Positions 1 to 6,220 of a DNA stretch of 9,029 nt are shown here, one piece after another (positions within the stretch are counted from its first letter, which is position 1; each line of letters begins with the position of its first letter). The notes beneath the pieces were generated by a model that worked only from the letters and a program-made list of their open reading frames with translations, was not told the origin of the DNA and did not search any database. This stretch comes from an uncultured Acetobacter sp. GTDB lineage: Bacteria; Pseudomonadota; Alphaproteobacteria; Acetobacterales; Acetobacteraceae. The stretch lies in the NCBI GenBank assembly GCA_937900755.1, contig CALCDN010000282.1, forward strand, positions 1 to 9,029, written 5' to 3'. The position numbers and the translations under genes are program-made.

Positions 1-36
1 ACATGGACCCGGCAATACCAGGCGTTCTCTAACCCC

Positions 37-1872
37 ATGCCCTCCACCACCCTGCCAGAGGCCACAACCGTGCCCGACCCTGCCGCCCCCCCCGCCGTGC
101 TCAATGTGGAGCACAGCGTAAACGCGCGGCGCTGGTCATGGCGCGAGGGGGCGGACAACCCCGCCACCAACCGGCTGGGGGCAGCCCTTGCCCAGCAGCT
201 TGGCATACCCGAAATTGTGGGCCGCCTGCTGGCCATGCGCGGGATCAGCCCCGAGCATGCGCCCCATTTTCTGGCCCCTACCCTACGCGCGCTCATGCCC
301 GACCCGTCCTCCCTGACGGATATGGACAAGGCCGCCACCCGCATGGCGCAAGCCGTGCAGGCGGGGGAGACCATAGGCGTCTTTGGCGACTACGATGTGG
401 ATGGCGCGTGTGCCAGTGCGGTGCTGGCCGCTTTTTTTGAACAGCTTGGCTGCTCGGTTCTCACCCATATTCCCGACCGCATGACCGAGGGCTACGGCCC
501 CAACCTACCCGCGCTGGAAGCACTGGTGGCCCAAGGGGCAACATTGCTGGTCTGCGTGGACTGCGGCACGGCCTCGGCCGCCATTCTCAACCAGTTGGCG
601 GGCAAGGCTGATGTGGTCGTCCTCGACCACCACAAATCCGAGGATGCGCTGCCCGATATTCTGGCAACCGTTAACCCCAACCGGGCGGACTGCTCCTCCG
701 GCCTTGGGCATGTCTGTGCCGCCGCCCTGAGCTTTCTGGCAACCGTTGCCACCCGGCGCACCCTGCGCGAGAACGGTTTTTTCACCGCAGAGCAGCCCCA
801 GCCTGACCTGCGCCCCCTGCTGGACCTTGTGGCCCTTGCCACGGTGTGTGACGTCATGCCCCTGCACGGGGTTAACCGCCTGTTCGTGGCCGAGGGGCTT
901 AAAATCATGGCCACCCGCCAGCGCGTGGGGGTTGCCGCCCTGCTCGAAATTGCCGGGGTGAGCAAAGCGCCCGATGCGTTCTCCTGCGGGTTTGCGCTGG
1001 GGCCGCGTATCAATGCCGGGGGGCGCATAGCCGAGGCCGCCCTTGGCTTGCGCCTGCTCCGCTGCCCCGACGCGCATGAGGCCCGGCAGATGGCCGAGCG
1101 GCTGGATGCGGTCAACCGCCGCAGGCAGGATGTGGAGGCCGACATTCTGGACCGCGCCATGGAGCAGGCGGCCGAGCAGAAAGAGGCAGGCCACGGCGTT
1201 ATCCTGCTGGCAGGCAAGGACTGGCACCCCGGCGTTGTGGGCATTGTGGCAGGCCGCATAAAAGAGCGCTTCAACCGCCCCGCCCTTGTTGGCGCACAGC
1301 AAGAAGACGGGAGCATAAAGGGGTCTGGCCGCTCGGTTACGGGGCTGGACCTTGGCACCGTCATTATTGCCGCACGTCAGGCGGGCCTGCTCAAGACCGG
1401 GGGCGGGCACGCCATGGCGGCGGGGTTTTCGCTCGAGGCGGACAGGCTGGCGGAGTTCCATGCCTTCCTTAACGCCCGCCTGCCACAGGCGGCCGAACTC
1501 CCCCCGACCGTGGACCTGACCATAGACGCCGTTGTCGCGACAAGCGGGGCCACGGCGGCACTGGCGGCGGACATGGCAGCCCTTGCTCCTTTTGGCGCGG
1601 GTAACCCCGAACCACTTCTGGCCCTGCCCAATGTGCATATCGTGCGCACCGACCGCATAGGCCGGGACAGCAACACCCTGCGGGTGCTGATCCGCGACAG
1701 CAATGGCGGCAGGCTCAAGGCCCTTTTGTTCAAGGCGGAAGGCAACCCGCTGGCCCACGTGCTGGAGGACGCAACGCGCCCGCCTTTGCATCTGGCCGGT
1801 TACCTGCGGGCGGAAAGCTGGAACGGGCGTACGGACGCCACGTTTTTTGTGCAGGACGCAGCCCGCGCCTGA
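37..1872 (+). CDS. recJ: RecJ, single-stranded-DNA-specific 5'-3' exonuclease
   Basis: RecJ degrades single-stranded DNA 5' to 3' in the cytoplasm during RecF-pathway recombination, mismatch repair and base-excision repair. The 611-residue product has the full DHH-family layout: DYDVDG at 118-123, VDCG at 174-177, the DHH triad at 197-199 and CDVMPL at 271-276, which supply the acidic and histidine ligands for the catalytic metals. The DHHA1 domain follows with WHPGVVGIVAGRI (396-408), GSGRSV (429-434) and the glycine-rich GGGHAMAAG (455-463). An OB-fold-like C-terminal part begins near 490 and contains PFGAGNPEP (518-526). Length is close to the family norm (about 570-610). The ATG at 37 is preferred because conserved sequence (LNVEHSV, residue 22 on) begins soon after. 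No clear ribosome-binding site precedes it, and this frame stays open to the window edge, so a further upstream start cannot be excluded. It converges on rpoH. Confidence 0.97.
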   Translation: MPSTTLPEATTVPDPAAPPAVLNVEHSVNARRWSWREGADNPATNRLGAALAQQLGIPEIVGRLLAMRGISPEHAPHFLAPTLRALMPDPSSLTDMDKAATRMAQAVQAGETIGVFGDYDVDGACASAVLAAFFEQLGCSVLTHIPDRMTEGYGPNLPALEALVAQGATLLVCVDCGTASAAILNQLAGKADVVVLDHHKSEDALPDILATVNPNRADCSSGLGHVCAAALSFLATVATRRTLRENGFFTAEQPQPDLRPLLDLVALATVCDVMPLHGVNRLFVAEGLKIMATRQRVGVAALLEIAGVSKAPDAFSCGFALGPRINAGGRIAEAALGLRLLRCPDAHEARQMAERLDAVNRRRQDVEADILDRAMEQAAEQKEAGHGVILLAGKDWHPGVVGIVAGRIKERFNRPALVGAQQEDGSIKGSGRSVTGLDLGTVIIAARQAGLLKTGGGHAMAAGFSLEADRLAEFHAFLNARLPQAAELPPTVDLTIDAVVATSGATAALAADMAALAPFGAGNPEPLLALPNVHIVRTDRIGRDSNTLRVLIRDSNGGRLKALLFKAEGNPLAHVLEDATRPPLHLAGYLRAESWNGRTDATFFVQDAARA

Positions 1873-1936
1873 CCCGCGCCGTTCGCGCCAGCCTGCATGG
1901 AAAGCCAGCCCATAACGCGGCACACGCCTGGAGGAG

Positions 1937-2821
1937 TTACTCCCCCAGTGTGGCGCTGCGGCGGGCCGCGACTTCCTTTTTCATGGCTTCCTGCACTTTT
2001 TCAAACGCGCGCACCTCAATCTGGCGCACCCGCTCGCGGGAAATGCCGTAGTCGTGGGCGAGTTCCTCCAGCGTTGCCGGGTCGTCCTTGAGGCGGCGTT
2101 CGGTAAAAATGCGGCGCTCACGCTCGTTCAGGGTTTCAAGTGCCGTGGCCAGCAGCGCCTTGCGGCCCGACAGTTCCTCGTTCTCGGCGTAAACCTCTTC
2201 CTGGTTAACGTGGTCGTCCACCAGGCGGTCCTGCCATTCGCTTTCCTGGTCCGCCTTGAGTGGTGCGTTCAGGCTATGGTCGGGGGCAGCCATGCGGCGG
2301 TTCATGTCCACCACATCCTGCTCGGACACACCCAGGGTTGTCGCGATCTTGTTGACCTGCTCGGGCTTGAGGTCCCCGTCCTCTATCGCCTGCATCTGGC
2401 CCTTGAGGCGGCGCAGGTTGAAGAACAGCTTTTTCTGGGCCGCGGTCGTGCCCATTTTGACCAGGGACCAGCTATGCAGGATGTATTCCTGAATGGCGGC
2501 CCGGATCCACCACATGGCGTAGGTGGCAAGCCGGAAGCCTTTTTCGGGGTCAAAGCGGCGCACGGCCTGCATCATGCCCACATTGCCCTCGCTGATCAGC
2601 TCGTTGATCGGCAGGCCGTATCCACGGTACCCCATGGCGATCTTGGCGACCAGCCGCAGGTGGGATGTGACCAGCCGATGCGCGGCCTTGAGATCCCCCT
2701 TGTCGCGCCATTTGCGCGAGAGGGTGAGTTCTTCTTCTGGCGTGAGCAGGGGATATTTACGAATTTCCTGAAGGTACCTTGAAAGATTGCCTTCAGGCCC
2801 AACATCAATGACGGAGGCCAT
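1937..2821 (-). CDS. rpoH: RpoH, heat-shock RNA polymerase sigma factor (sigma-32)
   Basis: RpoH directs core RNA polymerase to heat-shock promoters (chaperones, proteases). The 294-residue protein shows sigma-70 regions in order: region 1.2-like NLSRYLQEIRKYPLL (12-26), region 2 with HLRLVAKIA, GNVGMMQAVRRFDP and the -10-reading stretch YAMWWIRAAIQEYIL (about 54-115), and region 4 with the helix-turn-helix ending SRERVRQIEVRAFEKVQ (261-277). The RpoH box QKKLFFNLR (129-137) separates it from RpoD and other group 2 factors. I chose the ATG at 2821 because a strong GGAAGGAG lies ten bases upstream and homology begins at MASVIDVGPEGNLSRYL. The frame continues to a GTG at 2893, but those 24 residues are unlike sigma factors. 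It lies downstream of rluD on the same strand, an order common in alphaproteobacteria. Its leader may fold over the ribosome-binding site. Confidence 0.97.
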   Translation of the reverse strand: MASVIDVGPEGNLSRYLQEIRKYPLLTPEEELTLSRKWRDKGDLKAAHRLVTSHLRLVAKIAMGYRGYGLPINELISEGNVGMMQAVRRFDPEKGFRLATYAMWWIRAAIQEYILHSWSLVKMGTTAAQKKLFFNLRRLKGQMQAIEDGDLKPEQVNKIATTLGVSEQDVVDMNRRMAAPDHSLNAPLKADQESEWQDRLVDDHVNQEEVYAENEELSGRKALLATALETLNERERRIFTERRLKDDPATLEELAHDYGISRERVRQIEVRAFEKVQEAMKKEVAARRSATLGE

Positions 2822-2831
2822 GACTTGAGTA

Positions 2832-2839
2832 CTCCTTCC
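2832..2839 (-). promoter_or_regulatory. rpoH ribosome-binding site, possibly in a hairpin
   Basis: On the minus strand GGAAGGAG ends ten bases before the ATG at 2821 and decides that start. Just upstream, TTCC (2849-2846) can pair with GGAA (2839-2836) across a six-base loop. An outer GAGT (2853-2850) can pair with ACTC (2830-2827), which would place the GGAG core in an internal loop. The pairing is short and its effect is inference. Confidence 0.7.
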
Positions 2840-3034
2840 TGAGCTGGAAACTCCCACGGATGCGTTTGGTTCCTGTTCCGTCAACAGGCGCACCCACTTA
2901 CAGCGGCAAGTTCCAGTACCCTATGGAAAACCAGGACAGCCCTTGCACCTGCCCTCGGCATGAGCAGCAGGCACCAAAGGCCCCTTCCCGCTCTAACGGA
3001 AAAGTGAGCGGTATGAGCCAAGAGGGTGCGCCCG

Positions 3035-3064
3035 AAAAATGCACCCTGTCAAGAAAACAGGTGC
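3035..3064 (-). terminator. Candidate intrinsic terminator after rluD, minus strand
   Basis: Read on the minus strand, GCACCTGT (3064-3057) pairs with ACAGGGTGC (3049-3041), giving eight base pairs with one bulged G and a seven-base loop. It is followed by A and five T (3040-3035). This is the layout of a factor-independent terminator, though the T-run is short and interrupted. It would end transcription from rluD before rpoH. The 3' arm can alternatively pair with GCACCCT at 3029-3023. Confidence 0.4.
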
Positions 3065-3119
3065 GCATGGTAGCAAAACTGCCACAGTTAGCGGACCTGC
3101 ACGGTCCTCTTTAAGCCAG

Positions 3120-3141
3120 AATCGGGCCTTTTGGCCCGATT
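3120..3141 (-). terminator. Perfect hairpin overlapping the rluD stop codon
   Basis: A nine-base-pair perfect inverted repeat (AATCGGGCC / GGCCCGATT) with a four-base loop sits directly at the end of rluD; the last base of the TAA stop (3143-3141) is part of the stem. On the minus strand no T-run follows, so termination by this hairpin alone is uncertain. It may protect the 3' end of the mRNA or act together with the second hairpin downstream. Confidence 0.5.
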
Positions 3142-4160
3142 TACGAGTCGCTCAGGGCCTGTTCAAGTTCGAGCATGTCCGGCGGCATGGGGGTTTCAAA
3201 CAGCAATTTTTCGCCGGTTCTGGGGTGGGTAAAACCCAGCCGCGCCGCATGCAGCGCCTGCCGGGGAAAGTCCAGGCCTGCCCCCCTGGCGGCCGGAGGC
3301 AGGCCACGGGCGGCAGCAGGCACGCGCCGCAGGTAGAGCGGGTCGCCCATGAGCGGGTGGCCATTGGCCGAAAAATGTACCCTGATCTGGTGCGTGCGCC
3401 CGGTTGCCAGCTTGCACGCAACAAGGGCTGCCGATGCGCCGAACACCCTGAGCGTGCGGTAATGGGTCAGCGCCCATTTGCCACCATGGGTGACCAGCGC
3501 CATGCGCTTGCGGTCGCGCTTGTCGCGGCCTATCGCCCCTTCGTAATCCCCTTCCGCAGGCGTTGGCATGCCCCAGCAGAACGCCAGATAGGCGCGGTCC
3601 ATGCGGCGGGCGGCAAAATCGTCCGAGAGGGCCAGATGTGTTTTTTCCGTCTTGGCCACCACCATGACACCGGACGTATCCTTATCCAGCCGGTGCACAA
3701 TACCGGGGCGGCGCTCCCCCCCGATCCCTTTAAGGCTGTCCCCGCAATGGGCGATCAGGCCGTTCACGAGCGTGCCTGTCTCGTTCCCCGGTGCCGGGTG
3801 GACCACCAGCCCTGCGGGCTTGTCCCGCCCGAGCAGGGCCTCCTCCGCCTACCGGATGCTCCACTCCATGGCCGCGCCCTGAGGGGGGGCGGGGGCGGCC
3901 GCTGGCAGGGCCAGCACCACCACCATGCCGGGTTTGACCGGCATGGCAGGCTCGCGCAGGACCACGCCATTACACAGCAGGTGCCCGCCCTCGATCAGCC
4001 CTTTTATGCGCGAGCGCGAGGGGGCTCCGGGGCAGGTGGACAAAAACCTGTCCACCCGCTCACCCGCCTGTGCCGCGTCCACCGTAAAGGCGAGGGTAAT
4101 CCCGTGGGTGGGGGCAAAACCGGGCGCGGCCTCGCCTTGTGCTGGAACTGTCTGTGCCAA
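3141..4160 (-). pseudogene. rluD: RluD-like 23S rRNA pseudouridine synthase, interrupted by an in-frame TAG
   Basis: RluA/RluD enzymes convert specific uridines of 23S rRNA helix 69 to pseudouridine. The frame encodes an N-terminal S4 RNA-binding domain (codons 1-103; GERVDRFLS, RSRIKGLIEGGHLLCNG) and then the catalytic domain with KPAGLVVHPAPGN, GIVHRLDKDTSG (catalytic Asp about codon 159), LATGRTHQIRVH and FPRQALHA. The two halves are in one frame, about 339 codons, close to a normal RluD. They are separated by a TAG at 3851-3849. It falls where relatives have the Tyr of an I-x-Y-E-D-E-A-L-L motif, so a single base change (TAC or TAT to TAG) explains it. Without readthrough the first product is a 103-residue S4 fragment; a restart (for example GTG at 3806) would give a catalytic domain without S4. 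The best start is a weak TTG at 4160, with an in-frame TGA at 4175-4173. Sequencing error is a real alternative to gene loss. Confidence 0.85.
3849..3851 (-). other. In-frame amber (TAG) codon inside rluD
   Basis: Minus-strand codons here read ATC CGG TAG GCG GAG GAG GCC, in frame with both the S4 half upstream and the catalytic half downstream. Eight codons later the frame gives GRDKPAG where the family usually has a hydrophobic pair before DKPAG. The stop therefore lies in a short stretch with several unusual residues, all G-rich codons, which fits local consensus errors as well as a real mutation. Confidence 0.85.
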
Positions 4161-4371
4161 AACCCGTCCGTCTCACTCACGCTGCTGGGGATGGAATTGC
4201 GCGTACAAAGCCCGCTCGCGCGCCATGCGTCAAGCTGGTAGAGCCCGCCATACCCGGCCCACGGCACAGCCCGCGCGCCACGCCACGCCCTGGCCATGCG
4301 CTGATACCATGCGCCCATGCGGCACGCGCCCTCTTGCACTTCGCTATATACAGCGGGATAGTATACCCAGC
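4161..4371. promoter_or_regulatory. Divergent spacer between rluD and the ABC permease
   Basis: These 211 bases must hold the start signals for both directions. Before the permease there is an AT-rich patch (4341-4366, CTATATA and GTATAC) in otherwise GC-rich DNA. TTGCAC (4334-4339), 17 bases, then GATAGT (4357-4362) is a weak match to a sigma-70 promoter, but it would put the transcript start almost on the ATG at 4372. No riboswitch fold such as a cobalamin element and no Fur-box-like repeat is evident. Confidence 0.25.
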
Positions 4372-5424
4372 ATGACCCGCCACCACCCCACCATTGTACA
4401 GACCTACCAGAGCGCCATGCGCCACCGCAGCCTTGTGCTGGCAGGACTTGTGGGAGCGCTCATGCTGTCCATTCTGGTGGACTGCGCGGTGGGGCCTGCC
4501 GCCTTTTCCCCCGCCACACTGGTGCGCGCCATAGTGGCCCCCTCCGCCGTGGACGCGCAGACCAGCCTGATTGTATGGCAGATCCGCATGCCCTACGCGC
4601 TGATGGCCGCCTGCGTGGGGGGAGCGCTGGGGCTGGCGGGCGCGGAAATGCAGACCATTCTGGCCAACCCACTGGCAAGCCCGTTTACGCTGGGCCTGTC
4701 GGCCGCGGGGGCGTTTGGCGCGTCTCTCGCCATTGTGCTGGGCTGGCATGTCAGCTTTGTGCCCGACATGTGGCTGACCGCAGGGAGCGCCTTTGTCTGC
4801 GCTACCCTGTCCGTCTGGTTTTTGGACGTGCTGGTCCGGCTGCGCCAGGGGGGAACGGGCACTGTCATCCTGTGCGGCGTGGCCCTTGTTTTTTCGTTTC
4901 AGGCGCTGGTGGCCCTTATGCAGTTTGTGGCCACCGAGGATGCCCTGCAAAACCTTGTATTCTGGACCCTTGGCAGCCTGACCCGCACAACATGGGGCAC
5001 CCTTGGCCTGCTGGCGGGCGCATTGGGGTGTATTTTTCCGTTCTCGCTACGGGCCGCGTGGCCGCTGACCACGTTGCGCATGGGCGAGGACCGGGCCGCA
5101 AGCCTTGGGGTGGACGTGCCCTGCCTGCGCCGCGCATCCCTTGTGCGCATAAGCCTTTTATGCGCACTGGCCGTGGCCTTTGTCGGGGTTATCGGCTTTA
5201 TCGGGCTGGTGGCTCCCCATATCGCCCGCCGCCTTGTGGGGGAGGACCACCGCTTTTACCTGCCCGCCAGCATGTTGAGCGGGGCGTTCATTCTTTCCCT
5301 CGCAGCCCTTGTGGCGCGTGTGCTGGTGCCCGGTGTGGTGGTGCCCACCGGCATTGTGACCGCACTGGTGGGCATACCTTTTTTTCTGGTCATTGTTCTG
5401 CGCGGCGGGGGGGACGCGCCATGA
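4372..5424 (+). CDS. FecCD-family ABC transporter permease (iron-siderophore/haem/cobalamin type)
   Basis: This is the inner-membrane permease of a BtuC/FecCD-type ABC importer, which moves iron-siderophore, haem or cobalamin complexes from the periplasm. The 350-residue protein is largely hydrophobic with roughly eight to ten membrane segments. Family marks are GAEMQTILANPLASPFTLGLSAAGA in the 90-114 region, FWTLGSL (198-203), MGEDRAASLGV (237-247), the cytoplasmic ATPase-coupling stretch GFIGLVAPHIARRLVGEDHR (275-294) and VPTGIVTALVGIPFFL (324-339). I chose the ATG at 4372; the next, at 4417, would remove a basic N-terminal stretch often present in this family. Neither has a strong ribosome-binding site. 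Its last four bases overlap the ATPase start (ATGA), so the two are translationally coupled. No substrate-binding protein or TonB receptor is next to it, so the substrate cannot be assigned. Confidence 0.95.
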   Translation: MTRHHPTIVQTYQSAMRHRSLVLAGLVGALMLSILVDCAVGPAAFSPATLVRAIVAPSAVDAQTSLIVWQIRMPYALMAACVGGALGLAGAEMQTILANPLASPFTLGLSAAGAFGASLAIVLGWHVSFVPDMWLTAGSAFVCATLSVWFLDVLVRLRQGGTGTVILCGVALVFSFQALVALMQFVATEDALQNLVFWTLGSLTRTTWGTLGLLAGALGCIFPFSLRAAWPLTTLRMGEDRAASLGVDVPCLRRASLVRISLLCALAVAFVGVIGFIGLVAPHIARRLVGEDHRFYLPASMLSGAFILSLAALVARVLVPGVVVPTGIVTALVGIPFFLVIVLRGGGDAP

Positions 5425-6212
5425 CCCACACCCCGCCCGCCGGGTTGGTGGTCAACAATCTGGGCGTGCGCTATGGCCGCAGGTCCGTGCTGGCGGGTGT
5501 TCACGCCGGGCCATTCCCCCATGGTGCGGTGTGCGCCGTGCTTGGCCCCAATGGCAGCGGCAAGTCCACCTTGCTGCGCGCCATGGGCGGGCTGCTCCGC
5601 GCCACGGGCGCGGTCACGCTTGACGGGGTGGACCTTGCCCCCCTGCCCCTGCCCCTGCGCGCGCAGCACTGCCTGTACCTGCCGCAGGCCCTGCCCGAGC
5701 CGGTGCGCCTGAACGTGCTGGACGCCATGCTGGCCGCCCGCCACGCCACCGGACGCCAGAGCGCCAGCACGACCGAGGACATAGACGCCGCCATGGCCTG
5801 CCTGCACGATGTGGGCATAGCCCACCTTGCCACGCGCAGCCTGCATGAACTTTCCGGCGGGCAACGCCAGCTTGCGGGGCTGGCACAGGCCCTTGGCCGC
5901 AAACCCCGCGCCCTGCTGCTGGACGAACCGCTAAGCGCTCTGGACCCCTATTACCAGCAGACCGTCATGGCCCTGCTCCGGCGTGAAACGACGCAGCGCG
6001 GCCTGGTGACCATAATTGTCCTGCATGACCTGAACATGGCGCTCAACCAGTGTGACCTGGCCTGCCTTTTGCACGATGGGCACATTCTGGCCTATGGCAG
6101 CCCAACGGACGCCCTGACCCCCGAAAACCTGCGCACCGTGTACCGTATTCAGGCACGGGTGGATGAGGGGTTGAACGGGCAACGCTTCATCAGCACCACA
6201 GGGGTGGTGTAA
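5421..6212 (+). CDS. FecE/BtuD-type ABC transporter ATP-binding protein
   Basis: This is the cytoplasmic ATPase that powers the permease encoded immediately upstream. The 263-residue protein carries every nucleotide-binding motif: Walker A GPNGSGKST (42-50), Q-loop Gln89, signature LSGGQRQ (144-150), Walker B ALLLDEP (164-170) followed by SALD, and the switch histidine H202 in IIVLHDLNMAL. LHDLNMA and GSPTDALTPENLRTVY near the C-terminus are typical of siderophore/haem/cobalamin importers. The start is fixed by the ATGA overlap with the permease stop. It is intact, with no missing catalytic residue. Its stop codon lies five bases from the convergent stop of selO. The substrate remains unknown because no binding protein is encoded here. 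Confidence 0.95.
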   Translation: MTHTPPAGLVVNNLGVRYGRRSVLAGVHAGPFPHGAVCAVLGPNGSGKSTLLRAMGGLLRATGAVTLDGVDLAPLPLPLRAQHCLYLPQALPEPVRLNVLDAMLAARHATGRQSASTTEDIDAAMACLHDVGIAHLATRSLHELSGGQRQLAGLAQALGRKPRALLLDEPLSALDPYYQQTVMALLRRETTQRGLVTIIVLHDLNMALNQCDLACLLHDGHILAYGSPTDALTPENLRTVYRIQARVDEGLNGQRFISTTGVV

Positions 6213-6220
6213 GGGCCTTA
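6210..6220. repeat. 11-base inverted repeat joining two convergent stop codons
   Basis: TAAGG-G-CCTTA contains the TAA of the ABC ATPase at one end and, on the other strand, the TAA of selO at the other. Only five bases separate the two coding regions. The repeat is too short, and lacks T-runs, to be called a terminator, so the two genes must be transcribed into each other or stopped inside coding sequence. Confidence 0.5.

Larger units (their letters stand above)
2822..3140. other. Gene-free spacer between rluD and rpoH
   Basis: I see no credible gene in these 319 bases on either strand; the short open frames have no ribosome-binding site and no recognisable protein. The spacer holds the rpoH ribosome-binding site at its left end, a hairpin abutting the rluD stop codon at its right end, and a bulged hairpin with a T-run near 3035-3064. 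A perfect TTGACA occurs on the minus strand at 3052-3047, but no convincing -10 follows at 16-18 bases, so I do not call a promoter. The rpoH promoter is expected in this interval but I cannot place it. Confidence 0.6.

Noticed and set aside
1..36. Tail of an upstream gene ending at TAA 30-32 in the third frame
   Set aside because: Only about nine codons are visible with nothing recognisable; no family can be named.
505..1923. Long minus-strand open frame (472 codons) opposite recJ
   Set aside because: Shadow of recJ in GC-rich DNA; no domain and no ribosome-binding site, while recJ has every family motif.
1873..1936. Shared terminator between convergent recJ and rpoH
   Set aside because: Only short GC-rich repeats without a T-run are seen; not enough to call.
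2054..2782. 242-codon plus-strand open frame opposite rpoH
   Set aside because: Shadow frame; the opposite strand carries a complete sigma factor.
2822..2893. Longer rpoH from GTG at 2893
   Set aside because: The added 24 residues do not look like a sigma factor, and a strong ribosome-binding site serves the ATG at 2821.
3024..3052. Promoter for rpoH based on a perfect TTGACA at 3052-3047 (minus)
   Set aside because: At 16-18 bases the -10 position reads GCACCC or similar, with no TATAAT-like or heat-shock-type element.
4004..4339. 111-codon minus-strand open frame over the rluD start
   Set aside because: It is out of frame with the clear S4 domain and has no recognisable protein; only its possible relevance to a frameshifted rluD start is kept as a finding.
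3925..4371. 149-codon upstream extension of the ABC permease frame
   Set aside because: It runs antisense through the S4 part of rluD and encodes no membrane or transporter-like sequence; the protein begins at 4372.
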